A DNA stretch of 64,000 bases from Asterias rubens (GCF_902459465.1 NC_047062.1:16127994-16191993), one strand, 5' to 3'. Shown: positions 47,037-59,160, counted from the stretch's first letter. Translations and numbers: made by a program. Notes: a model not told the origin generated them from the sequence alone.

Positions 47037-50000
47037 TCATTTAGTGGATGATGGACCTGCATCTTTGCTCTCTCCAGACTTTTTCCGCTTCAGGATTGCC
47101 TCTATAAGTCTGGAAAGAACAAAGAAATCAGGACCAAGGGCTGTCCTTTATCAAGATGTAGCCAAATCGTTGCATCAGTGCAAAAATGATGTATCTTGAT
47201 TTTACACAAATGCTGTACCTCACATGAAAATGCTCCATGCAGAAACGCTGTATCTCGGCGCATACTTATCTTGTATGTACATCCGGACATTTTTACTTGA
47301 TTTGTAATTTCAAAGGTAACTGCTATTTTTAGGAGACACAGCATTTTCAGTGCACTGACATGACCAACTACTGTGTGACTTCTTTTATAGTGACCTTTAG
47401 ATAGGTATTCGTACATTGTATTAGTGAATTTTGACGGTCCCAACTTTTATCCGACGGGGTATCCCTCTATAAATGCAGTTATTTTTTAAAGTTAGCAAGA
47501 TTTGGGATTGTAGCTACAAAAATTGGTTTGAAAGCTCCAATGTATTCATGCAACCTTCACACAATCACACTAACTGCAATGTTACAATGTTTTGCTCACC
47601 AAAGCTTGGAACAGATGTATCCCCTGCTTCCCCACACAATGTCCAGAAATTTAAAGCTTTAACAGAGACTTGAAGCGATTATACTTGAAACACTTGAGTC
47701 AATTATAACAATGCCTCTAATAATGACCAATGTCATACAACGTCCCAATCTCGTGCAATGTCATTATTGCCCAGTCATTATTATTTTAGTTTTCTTGCAG
47801 GGCTCTAAATTGACACTGGACCACAGGCCCGAGGCCCGTGACTTTAATGTCAGGCTAGTAAGCTCAAAATGGGACAAGCACAGTAGTCTTATGTATACCA
47901 TCATGTCTTTGTGAACAAAGGTTGACTGTGAATGTAAGAACTATCTTTCAATTCTCTTTCACGAGTATCGAGGTACACTTGCACATTCACATAAATGAAA
48001 TAGATCTTCTCCGAGTGCTTGGTGATTTTATTTAGACTCTGGTCCCGTACAAAATAAATTCTGGTCCAAAAAATAAACAGTTTAAGCTACAAGCCCTGCC
48101 CTGAAATTCCAGCCCAGTTACTGCAGACTTTGGAGTAACAAAGAATTATCAAATTATTGTTTAGATTTTTGTCTGTTCTGAGTAAGTTTAGTATTTTAAA
48201 ATTATCTCTTAATATCACCTGCCAGGCCACTGGTGTTCTTTGCTCGTCAGTGGCACGTAGACCACACCCATTAAGTTCTTCTTTGTAACGCGGCCGTCTT
48301 GATCTTTGTCGTATTGTTCCAGCATTTGATTGGCGCCTTGGGGACCCACTGGGATGATGAGGCGACCACCTGGCTTTAACTGCTCAATAAGCTGTCAGTG
48401 ACAAATAAACAACAAAATAAAAGCAAAAAAAAGTTATACCAATGTTTTAAAGATTTCCTCTTAACTGATTATACCAGGCATGCAACTCATAAACCGAACA
48501 AACAGAGGCAAATTATGACAAGCTTGTATTTTTATCAGGAACTGCCGAGTACAAAGCCAATATTTTGTTGAACCATGATATGCGCCCGTTTTAGAGGACG
48601 AATCAATTAATTTTAAGTAAGATGCACAACAAGCTTTTTTTTTTGCAAATTGGCTTGCAGCTTGAGCTAGATTGTGCATGTGGAGAACCCACACTAGAAA
48701 TATTTTTGACTAATTTCAACAAAATGTTTTTGTTACTGCCCCACTGTTTATTTATACTAAAACAATCCCTACATTGGAGGTTTTTATTCAGCGGGAATTA
48801 TTTGTTTCAAACAAAGACTTTTCAGGATTTGCAGGAATTCTTTTTGCTGCTTATTGCCCCAATGCTCTCCAAAAGATTGGGTAAGAGTGTTTGCTGATAA
48901 TGGCAACACTGCCAACTAATATGTTTGTAGCATCAATTCTAAACTTACAGCTGGTGGTAGTAGAGGAGCTGCTGCACCTACATGAATCGCATCATACGGT
49001 CCTCCCTCTGGGTAACCCTTCCTTCCATCGCCAACTGCATGTTATGAATTTGAAGAAGAGGACAAATCAATCACTGCTATATAGCTAAAAGCAAATTTTG
49101 AATTTGGGTGGATAAAATGGTAGTTGAGGTTGCTGGGGTGAATTTTGGTGCCCCCATCCACAAATCTGTTTTAGCTTTGGTCATTGGATAACCGTTTTTG
49201 CATGCCAGGTCAGTTGCGACGACACAGCTGTTCTGACCAAATTGTAACCAAGTTGTTTGCTCAGTTTGGCTTGGTCAAACAAATTTTTTAAAACAAGAAA
49301 CACTGTTTAATGTTGGTAATTTTGAAGACTAAGTTCCTTTGTTGCAAAATAACATGATGGTTGTGTTTTCAAGAGACGTACCTCTAGGTCTAGTTTTAAA
49401 TTTGTATTTTTTTTTTTATTGGAGTAGAAACGTTAACACTTCTATTTGAATTGGATTTGTGTTTGACATTGTGGTTAAATTAGCCTATTTTACATGGATA
49501 CTGCAAAATTGTATCACTGGATGCATCTTTGTGATCATAACCAATAATAGCAATTTTGGTTGAATTGGCCATTGATGAAACCGGCCAATCACCGAAACAG
49601 TTATTGGTTACAGACGCCAAAACACACCCTACACACAGACCTAAAGCACTCACCGACAAGCTTGACACGACCAGAGTCTAATAGATTTGAATGTTCCTTG
49701 GCTACATTGCTGACTGACCACTCAACTAACTCCTTAATGTGATCGATACCTATTACTCGGCCGGTCTCACCAACCTGCACAAAAGATAAAACACATACAG
49801 GCCTGTATGCTTTGCTTTTTGAAAGGGCAAGGGCACCAAGGCATTTTCTCCTTGGTAAAGGCATGGAGGTAGAAAATTGTACATTTCTACTAGAGCTTTT
49901 CAAGGGCACCAAGGCATTGACCAGGGGGCATGGAGGCAATCGCCTCTGTTGCCTCCATGAAGTATCAGGCCTGCACACACCCACTTCTAAGTATTGTTTT

Positions 50001-52720
50001 TTAAATGCCCTTCAAGTGCTGATGATGTTATCTATGACACACCACTTGATTGTTAAAAATAGTGCAGCCAGGAATTTTGCATTTATGGCGCTTGAAAAGC
50101 ACATACTGATCCATGGTAGGCTGTAAGCACAGAATTCCGCTGTAAGCAGAGCCATGAAATTGGGCTAAGATGTGTCAACAGGGAAGTGTTATTGTTGTTA
50201 ATAGTTGGGTTCCCGCAAACTATTTGAGCACATGTCAGAACTGCAGTCATTTATCAAACACAATTCTCAATATGAAAAGTCTCAATTATCGCGCACCACA
50301 TCATGTTCCTATGGTTAACCATCATATTCATGTGGTTAACATATTGCGACCATGGAATTGGCTCAATACTAATACTCACCATTAACCCCATACAAGCTGT
50401 CAGATAACCACTTCCTGAACCCACATCTAATGCTGAGTTGCCTTCACCTAAATGATCCTTCAGCAGCTCAAGAGCATGTGCATGCTGGTGGGGAAGAATT
50501 AATACAAGTCAAAGTGTGGGGAACACTGAATACAAGTTAACAAACCAAAGTTTCAGGACCAAAATTGCAGTAGTTTTATGCTTCCGAAAGCACGATTGAT
50601 AGTATGTTAATCATTGGTTTTAGATTTTCCCAATGTTGGAGTGCATAGCAGGCTAGTGCAAACTACTCTCGCTCAGTATTATTGGAAAAGTCAGCTTGAT
50701 TTGTGGTAGTAAAAAATTATACAATAATTAGCTCTCCAAAACAACCCCTTTTTTTAAAACTTCAATTTGAAAATGGGGGCAGATACTCACCATGTGAGGT
50801 GCACTGATCGTAACAGCATAACCTGGATTTGACAAAGGCAGATGGGAAAGAGTCCCTGATTAGAGAATGTGATTCTTTGACCTCAATTAGAGCAACTCAT
50901 CATCGCTGATTACTACAGGAGTGCATACTGTACGTCAACTTCCTGGATCCAACAAAATCCAACAGTACATGGTAGCTCAACACTTATGATGGACTTAGTT
51001 TATGATATTGGTTTGACAAGCCATTATGTGGTCTGCAATGAATCCATCAATATCAGGCAAGGATTCTGGATGACCTCAGGCCTGTAGGGCATATGCTTTG
51101 TTTTTGAAAGGGCACCAAGGCATTTTCTTGTTGGCAAAGGGCACCCTGTGAGGAAGTTGTAAATTTCTACACCAGGGGGCATCATGAATTATCAGGCCTG
51201 TGACCTAACTAAGGAAATCCGTTAACACAAGACAGCTTCTTTTAGTCAGTACCCTAGACACCAGCATGACACAGCACTCCCTAGATGAGAGGGGAGCCTG
51301 GGAACTTGAGTCACTCACCAATTCCTTGAGGGGAATCTGCATAAGGATCTGACTTGGTCTTGCTGTAGTTCTTCCTATCTACCTGTTTCATCGCATTGTG
51401 TACACTGTCCGTCTTAATGATTCCATGCTCTATGAATGAAGGGGAAATATTCTGAAGGTAAGTTGAAACTTCTTTGAACTTCTGCCAGCACAACATCAAA
51501 CTTCTTTGACTTTCTTTATATCTGCTTATCTCAAGCAAGTTAGAAACATGTTGAACATTGAAGAAGGAGTGTAGGTTCGAATTGGATTGGGGTTGAAAAA
51601 TGATAAACCATGGCAAGAGGGAATTTTGTGAAGTCTTTTGGTGGCCCACTGACCAGCCAACAACTGTTTCACTAACACTGAATTGTAGGCACGGTCGGGG
51701 GACAATCGGCATATCGGCATTAGCGGTAAAAGAGCGTTAGTTGAGAAAATTCACACGCAAAATTCACTTGATTTTTACTAAAAATCTGTGATACCTATTT
51801 TTTTAAACAATTCCAAGTGTAGTGCTATCTGCAACTTCTGAAGCATTAGATGGGTAAGTTTCATGATGCAGAACGTTGCAGATGGTTTTTCAAGGAAGCG
51901 AAAGGTTTCAGTGGTGCTGGGGCCAAGGTTACGGAGTGGACTGGACCAATTTATGGGGCTAAATGTTGTGGTGATGTGAAAGGGTGACAGCGGGTTGGGT
52001 GTGGATTGGGGGTCACAACACAACATGTTCAGTCAGAGCAGGTCAAGCAAGACAAGCAAAGCATTGGTCAATCAAATCTCAATACATCGACTTGATCAAC
52101 TATAACATACGAACAACTTTCAAATTATGCATTTTTAAATGCTTAAAATAGAACAAGCGATAACTCACGTTTGAGCTTGTAAACAAGCTCTTCGTGTGTT
52201 GTTCCACTGGATCGCCACGCCATTGCTGATCGTGAAAATGGCGCCCCCATCGAAAAATAAACCACAACAAAGGTCACGGCGACAAAATAGAATCGCCCAC
52301 TGTCACAAATGGGAATGCCTAGATTAAAATATGTTCTGCAAAATCAAATGTAAAACAAAATATTTATATGTATAGATATTTAATTAGGTTACAGAGTGAA
52401 ATAACAAATAGAAGCTTTATTTTCACTTATTTATATGTAAAAATTGAGTTTTGGATAGAGAGTTCATGCGACCATCCCTTCTAAAAATAATAAATAGTCG
52501 TGCCTTATCAATAAATGTGTCAACGACAAACCATGGACAAACTAACCAGCAAAAGCAAGGAAACGAACGAACTGTAACAGGAATATTACAACAATTTTGT
52601 GAAAAGGGAATGAAATGGTGATACACAAACAATAACGGATGAGTTTTTAAATAGTTCATACCATTTTACACTTGTCTTAAAACAATAAACAGATTACCTT
52701 TGCCTTTTTAACAACACCAT
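47037..52720 (-). CDS. PCMT1: Protein-L-isoaspartate (D-aspartate) O-methyltransferase, 9 exons
   Basis: Minus-strand exons: 52720-52698, 52335-52169, 51429-51319, 50822-50791, 50484-50380, 49774-49654, 49034-48949, 48391-48219, 47109-47037; phases agree throughout, giving 296 residues from the distal ATG or 251 from the canonical MAWRSSG methionine at 52223. The enzyme uses S-adenosylmethionine to methylate isoaspartyl residues and so starts their repair. Diagnostic segments: [31 protein letters not shown]-binding motif [13 protein letters not shown] (130-141), [59 protein letters not shown]. The core is complete, so the enzyme should be active. Unusual points are the upstream exon pair adding a hydrophobic N-terminal segment and the last exon adding a basic tail after QWPG. 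The common cytosolic form probably starts at 52223. Confidence 0.95.
49797..49980. repeat. Repeat bounded by CAGGCCTG
   Basis: CAGGCCTGTATGCTTTGCTT at the left and ATCAGGCCTG at the right, with GGGCACCAAGGCATT twice inside. A related copy lies at 51078-51203. It overlaps the edge of a methyltransferase intron. Confidence 0.55.
51078..51203. repeat. Second CAGGCCTG-bounded repeat
   Basis: TCAGGCCTGTAGGGC at the left, GGGCACCAAGGCATTTTCTT inside and ATTATCAGGCCTG at the right. Confidence 0.55.
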
Positions 52721-53160
52721 TGTGCATTCTCGCAGTGTTGACTCTAAAAAGGGTGAAACTTGATTTGACACGTAAATGGTTTTAAGGAAGGGGGGTAAAA
52801 AGTGGTCTATTATTATGATTTGCTGTCAAAAAATAGGTTGTTTTCGAAAAGAACCTAGTGTGAGATTGTTTTTATTTGCTGATGGACAAACAATGTGTTT
52901 AAATTAATACATACATTTATTTTAATACAAAAATAACTCCCTCGTGTTTTAATCGGAAATACACAAAAAAAGTAACCCCTCGTGAACTATGGTGTGTCCC
53001 CAGAGTGGATAAAAATAGAATACAACGTGAACAAATGCGAGCGTGTGACGCGTCTGGTCGTCGCGTGGTGGCGCCCGACTGCACTCTGCAAAAACACGAC
53101 GACGAGAACAAAAAGTGTGTTCAGAAAATAAATAAATATGTGAGCAGACTGGATGTGGGA
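52721..53160. promoter_or_regulatory. Upstream region of the methyltransferase gene, partly CpG-richer
   Basis: The segment 53030-53110 is rich in CpG and sits 300 bases before the first methyltransferase ATG. A TATGTGAGC at about 53138 could be a plus-strand donor, so a divergent promoter shared with a plus-strand transcript is possible. The small plus-strand open frame here (53005-53193) has no recognisable features. Confidence 0.3.
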
Positions 53161-53925
53161 GAGGAAAATGTCACAGCATTTATAAAACGTTAGATGGTTT
53201 TGTCAGCTGATGAGAGGTAGGTTGACGAATTGTCTTAGACAGCTTCAATGTCATGGTCACATATTACTCATCTGTGGTGCTATCTTTAGAGGACCTCAGT
53301 GTTCTGTGGAAACTTGGTAAGATTTTTGCTTGCCTTGGTTGGGCTTAGGGGTTAGTTGGGGTTTTTGGTTTCATACCAATTGTAATTTGTATCGAGTGAA
53401 CACTTCGATTGTACAGGAGGTCTTCTCTCCATCCTCCATGCTTGCAGTTGGACTGTCTTTTTATATTCTCTAGCAGGGTCATTCCTGACAGCGGACGCAA
53501 ACGAGAAACGACACTCACGAGCTCACGAGTCAGAATATTGGGGGGGGGGGGCGTTGCTGAATACCCTTTTTTACTTTCATTTCACAAAGTCAAAGAGATG
53601 CTTTATTTATTTATTATTTAATTTCCATTGTAGCTAGATTTATAAAATGTATCTGATGCTTTTGGTTGAGCTAGCTGGGCCATGGGACCTGGGAAACCGG
53701 TCCTAAAAAAAAATAATAAAGACTACTAAGTAAGAGCATTCCGTGGTACGAAAAAGAGAGGCAAACAAAAATGCTAGCTAACAATCATTATTACCAAGGT
53801 GTCTGGTTCAGTTATGTTCGTGATTCTAAATACTCAATACTCATTTGTTTGTCGTCTACACATAAGTCCTCATAGTCATAGTCATTTTATGACATCCATT
53901 TCACAGCTAGATATGTGTGACTCAT

Positions 53926-53993
53926 TCTAGTTGCGATAACGTAACCCTCCTCCCGACGGCCGCCAGGAGGAGGGTTACGTTATCGCAACTAGA
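53926..53993. repeat. Perfect palindrome, 28-base arms with a GC-rich loop
   Basis: TCTAGTTGCGATAACGTAAC opens the left arm and its exact complement closes the right arm; the loop is about 12 bases and contains GACGGCCG. A degraded relative lies at 54206-54252. Confidence 0.92.
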
Positions 53994-54205
53994 CTCATTC
54001 ATGACGATTCACATTGATTCAAAATTAAGAATGCATGATTTTAAAACCAAACAATATTTATCTGAGCATCCTGTAGGTGCAACAATCGTAATATTTTATT
54101 TAATTTATAAATGAATTCATTTTTTAATTATCATAAAATAATCAAATCATAGCAAATTAATTTTAAGGCTTGACTAGTGGTTGGCCCTATAGTGAAACAG
54201 CTACA

Positions 54206-54252
54206 GTAATTATAGTTGCGATTCTTCGGGAGGACTACGTTATCGCAACTAC
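54206..54252. repeat. Shorter, degraded relative of the 53.9 kb palindrome
   Basis: Contains TAGTTGCGAT, GGGAGGA and ACGTTATCGCAACTA, the same arm sequence with the loop and part of the left arm lost. Confidence 0.7.
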
Positions 54253-54638
54253 AGTAATTGCTAAGTCTAATGGCCGCCGGATACTGTGTGAGGAATATAA
54301 TTTGATATTATTATAGCTGCAGATCTTTTTGGCCTTGCCTCATCAGGACTCGCATTCCAGTCCTAGTTAATATGGCTCTTGTAATAATGAAATTATGTAT
54401 GATTTTATGTGGCTCAGTGGGAGGCATGTGACAAATGTTGTATTGATTAGGCCATGAAATGTTTCTTTCAAAAAAATGCTTGCTTGTGATTTGTATACAC
54501 AAGGTACAGAGAAGAAAGTACTATAATGAGAGAGTCTACTCAGGAACTGAAGGGTGTACAAATTTACTAGATCAAATTGTATGGAACTACAAATAGAAAT
54601 TGTTATCGGAAACAGAGAAATGAGCCAACTACTTTTAA

Positions 54639-54992
54639 AGACACTTGACACTATTGGTAATTGTCAAAGACTAGTCTTCACAGTTGGTGCAAATTTGAGC
54701 TCAATGGGTCGTCGAAGTTGCAAGATATTAATGAAAGAAAAAACACCTTTGTCGCACCATGGTCACACGAAGTTGTGTGCTTTCAGATGCTTGATTTCGA
54801 GACCTCATATTCTAAATCTGAGGTCTCGAAATCAAATTCTGGGAAAATTACTTCTTTCTCGAAAACTATGTCACTTCAGAGGGAGGTGTTTCTCACAATG
54901 TTTTATACCATCAACCTCTCCCCATTACTCTTTATCAAGAAAGGTTTTATGAGAATAATCTTTTGAGTAATTACCAATAGTGTCCACTGCCT
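54639..54992 (-). mobile_element. MITE copy, inverted
   Basis: Starts AGACACTTGACACTATTGG directly after TTAA and ends CCAATAGTGTCCACTGCCT, followed by GTAA. Confidence 0.8.
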
Positions 54993-55584
54993 GTAAGTTT
55001 AAGACAGCAACAGTTTGCCTCCCTCTTCTTGAGTAAAGCCAAGAATATTTGGAAGATGGATTATTGCCCAATGGTCCCCTAACACATTATCCTTCTTCTT
55101 ATTTGAGTTATAAATTGTATTTTTTTTTCTCGCCAGTATTTTGACCTTACTGGTACAATAAAGGAAGGTTAATGCTGTAATTCAGCATGCCTGTTGACAG
55201 TTTCATCAATAACTACCATAGTGAGTAGATAATTTGCACACTATTAAATTCAGATGATATCATTTTGAAAGGGAAGCAATCACATTTAAAGGTGTCTGTG
55301 TATGCATGTGTCCATGCAGTCCTTTTCTATGGTGGCTCCAGCTATTGTGTGGTCCAGTCTAGACACGTGTATACACTCAAATCTAAAGAGTCTGAGCGTG
55401 GTTCTTAGTGGAGAAATACTTAGCAGGATCACACCCCAATCTGGCCACTGATTCTCTGAATAAACCAGGACCATTCAAATAAGGTTTGTTGGCGTGAAAA
55501 AATAGGAAGAATTGTAAATATTTGGTGAGAGAATTAAAATTCCACAGAGCAAGGTCAAACGACTTGGTAAATTTATAATTTTGG

Positions 55585-55735
55585 GTTGCTCAAAGAAAAA
55601 ATTGACAGCAACCTCCAGACTTAAATTATATGCCATTGCTCTGCCATTTAGGCGCTATCTAGCCCTATGATGGTGGTCTCCATTATATTTTGTCCATATT
55701 GTTTGGGGCTGCCAGGCAGAAGCCATTTAACCTTT
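55585..55735 (-). repeat. Degraded copy of the 30.5 kb SINE
   Basis: Shares GGGTTGCTCAAAGAA-like start, TAGCCCTATGATGG, TTTTGTCCATAT and GTGCCAGTCAGAAGCC-like end with 30490-30660. Confidence 0.5.
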
Positions 55736-56796
55736 TAACTGATGAATGATCAGGGACCACACCCAAGTTTGTTGTATGACCTAGGAAGCAGCAGAAGAGA
55801 AATCACCTTATCAAGGGGATGCGACTTTCCCTGGTGGTGTACTTCTTGATGTTTAAAATGAAATGAACCGGGAATATGTTGATGATTGGCCGTTACATAA
55901 CAACTTTCCAACCGATTTTGCATTAGAAACACAATCAGTTAAAACAAATACCAGCTATTAACATTTGGAAATGGTTTGTTTCATCCTGAAGCGAACTGGT
56001 TGATGATTTGACAGCCAACTTGCAGGAGAAGTTTTTCTCTCATTTGAGGTTTTACTTTGTTCATTTACTCTGAAGAGAAGTCATTGTCAAAATTACTAAA
56101 TGTAGATGAATATCAAGCCAGACTCATTTGAATAATATTCAATTAAACAAACTGCCTCAACAGGAAATTACATACATCTGTAATACATTTTGATGACTCA
56201 AAACTAATCAAATAGTTTTTTTTTTTAATACTACATGTAACTTCAGAATGCCATAACCCTTTAAGTCCCAAGTTACAAGAAGGCCCTATTGCACTGAAAA
56301 CTAAAACACATTGACAATAGCCTAATTGACAAAAATTATTTTAGTTTATACCAGAAGCATACATGTACAATTTGTATTGTAGGCTACATGATATTGTTTG
56401 ATTGTTCAGTCCTACATTAAGGCTCCTGCATTATGCACAATATAAATATATTGTATTATTATTGCACAATATTCTTGTTTGAGATTTAACTCGCCATTTT
56501 ATTGGAAATAATTAAAATGCATTTAGGGTAGCGCGAGCGAAGCGTGGGTTTACAACTGATTGCGTGGTTATTATCCACATTTTGTATTCGGATGAATTGC
56601 TTGGACTGTCTGTGAATTACATAATACTGAGCTGTAATTGGTAAAAAACCCATTGTAATAATTGTCTGGGTATTGACAATTGTCAACCAGCACCTGTGGA
56701 TGGTAGGCGGTAATTGTCCGGACATGAAGAAGAGTATTTGGACCGAGACATTTCAAAAGGCTCTGACCCTCATATCTACCGACCATAAAGCAAGCA

Positions 56797-56868
56797 CTGA
56801 CCATAACAAGAAGCCTAGAATACGTAGATGGATGTGCTGTACACACAGATCATAGAGCAAGGACCAGT
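56797..56868 (+). repeat. Exact about 72-base direct repeat, first copy
   Basis: Begins CTGACCATAACAAGAAGCCT and ends GAGCAAGGACCAGT. Repeated without a visible mismatch at 57493-57564. Confidence 0.85.
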
Positions 56869-56948
56869 CCTTGCTCTATCCTGTGCACAGATATGAAGGG
56901 GACCAAATGGTTTCAGTAGACTGAACATGTGTATCACACTAATTCACA

Positions 56949-57110
56949 GTGGGTGCGTTCGTTTAGCTCCCCTGGGTAGACCCCGGTGTGTGGCGTTTTT
57001 TTTTTTCCAGGAAAACCATGGGTAATTATCTGCACACTTTCGTCCTGGGAAAAAAAAAACGCCACACACCGGGGTCGACCCGGGGAAGTTTAACGAACGC
57101 ACCCTTTATG
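56949..57110. mobile_element. Long inverted-repeat element (GGGTGCGTTCGTTTAGCTCC)
   Basis: Left end GGGTGCGTTCGTTTAGCTCC pairs with right end AACGAACGCACCC. Inside, CCGGTGTGTGGCGTTTTTTT pairs with AAAAAAACGCCACACACCGG. The unpaired centre is about 45 bases. Confidence 0.85.
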
Positions 57111-57492
57111 TGTATACACCCACACCACCCTCTAGCTCTACAAGTGGATGTGAAAACAAGTTGCCATTTCATGAGGCCTTACAATCTGAGGCCTTACAAG
57201 AATTGGGTGTGAAGCTGCGAAGGCTCTGGGTTGAGCTTATAGCAATATAGATTGGAGTCCATCAAGCAAGATTTGCTCTATTTATGATACCAGGGATTTT
57301 ATCCAGCTATTGTGCTTAGCAAAATATTTAGCAAATGTGTTGTGTTCACACTGAATGCTAATAATTGAGTAGCAAGTGATACATTTTGTGTTGCAGTTTG
57401 CTCTGCTATACAAGGAAAATCATCTCTGGACACTATAAAACATGGACGAAGGAAACCAATTTCGATGCTGCTATTGCTAGATGCAGCTACTA

Positions 57493-57564
57493 CTGACCAT
57501 AACAAGAAGCCTAGAATACGTAGATGGATGTGCTGTACACACAGATCATAGAGCAAGGACCAGT
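57493..57564 (+). repeat. Exact about 72-base direct repeat, second copy
   Basis: Same sequence as 56797-56868, offset by 696 bases. Identity with no drift suggests recent local duplication. Confidence 0.85.
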
Positions 57565-58880
57565 CTCTGTCTGAATTGTTGTCTCTTGTAATAATCTGCA
57601 CCATGTGGGAAGGTTGAGATTTGTACTTGTGTTTCACAGGACAGATGTTGAACTTGTCAAAAAAACTTTCATTACAGTTAGACGCAGTAAAGAGTAAAGA
57701 GTAAAGACAGACATTTGGCACAGGATATGAATCAGGTTGGATTTGTTGCAAAACTACAAAGTTCACACTTTAAGAACATGCGTACCTTGCCAGGTTTGAA
57801 TCTAATTTTGCTTTTCAATGATGAAAAGCAATTATCTGACACACAACTCGTCCCTTTAAACCAAGCCTATCAATTCTTGCTGTCTTGTGCAAAGCCCAGC
57901 AAAGAGGTGTCACAACACATTTGGGCAGCTAAATTCTGTTTACAGAACCACAGAGAAAGCCTCACAAATGAGAGAACTGAACTGACCTGTTGACATTTCT
58001 ACCACTTGATCCCACTACCTTTTCTCTATGCTTTTAGTGCATGTCCCCTACTGGAGATTAACTTGTCACCTGCCCTTTTGTGCATGCAATCCCACCAATG
58101 ATCTGGAGAGTGTGACCATCCATGGTGTGACCCATGTAAAATCTCAGTTGGCACTAAATTTACTTGATTGCACCATCATACAGCAGTAGCATCACAGAAA
58201 AGGATGTCCTTTCTTTATGATAGCACCAACTTTCTGGTTTTCTGCATGGGGGCATCGAATGCAGTAGTAGGATATATTATACACAAACCGATCATTATTC
58301 TGAAGATGGGGATTCATTGTTATTAAGTGAGTATTTTAATATAAATTTGTACTAAAAACCAGGTCACAGCAGGAGTTCGTAAAGTGTAATTACAAAAGCT
58401 CTTTAACTGTTAAGCTACGCAAACCCAGTAGCTTTCACAGTCACTGCCGGAAATAGAGGTCTGTTCTTGCATGAACAGCTGCTAAGACCCTAACCAACTG
58501 CTGTGTCCGATCACTGCTGTGACGACTTGACTGTGGAGATGTGGCATTCTCCTATTTGGCCTTTCGATCTTTGGTATTCTGTGTGAGATCGAAGATGCGC
58601 TCTGCTCAACTTGTGGAAAAGATTCCTCAGCGACAATGGATTGGACTTAGTCTGCTCCATTGATGATTGATTCAAAGGAGGCAGTGTTTTTACTTCTGAA
58701 TCATATTTTGTAATACATGAATTTGTTGGATGGGTTTGGTTCAAGCTTTTAGAATGAGTTACATTATAGGCTGATGAGTTTCATAATTTATTATTGTTGT
58801 CATGGTGTGAGAGATACAGATGGCTGGGCTTAATAATGTAACGCCTCCGCTGTTACTCAGTCATGACTAAAATGGTTTAA

Positions 58881-59160
58881 AGGCACTGGACACGTTTGGT
58901 AATTGTCAAAGACCAGTATTCTCACTTGATGTATCCCAACATAAAATGCATTAAATAACAAATAGGTGAACACTTTGACTCAATTGGTTTTAGCATGGGG
59001 GTACCAGTACCATGGTTATTAATAGAAGTAGTAAGAGAATAATGCCAGAAAAAACACCCTTGTGGCACACATGTGTGCTTTCAGATGCCTAATAAAAGGC
59101 TTCTGGCCTGAAGTGTTTTAGTGTGAGAAATTAACTCTTTCTCAAAAACTTTGTTAAAAT
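58881..59160 (-). mobile_element. MITE copy, inverted, one end lost
   Basis: Starts AGGCACTGGACACGTTTGG after TTAA (58877-58880) and continues with family interior to TTTCTCAAAAACTTTGTT, where similarity stops. Confidence 0.65.

Noticed and set aside
54554-54966. Open frames of about 100-130 residues on the plus strand, similar to frames at 4656, 43300 and 1360
   Set aside because: They repeat wherever the MITE occurs and are translations of its interior, with no protein family resemblance.
57299-57766. 155-residue open frame on the minus strand
   Set aside because: It spans the exact 72-base repeat, has no domain, and its composition is not distinctive. Longest does not mean real in this AT-rich DNA.
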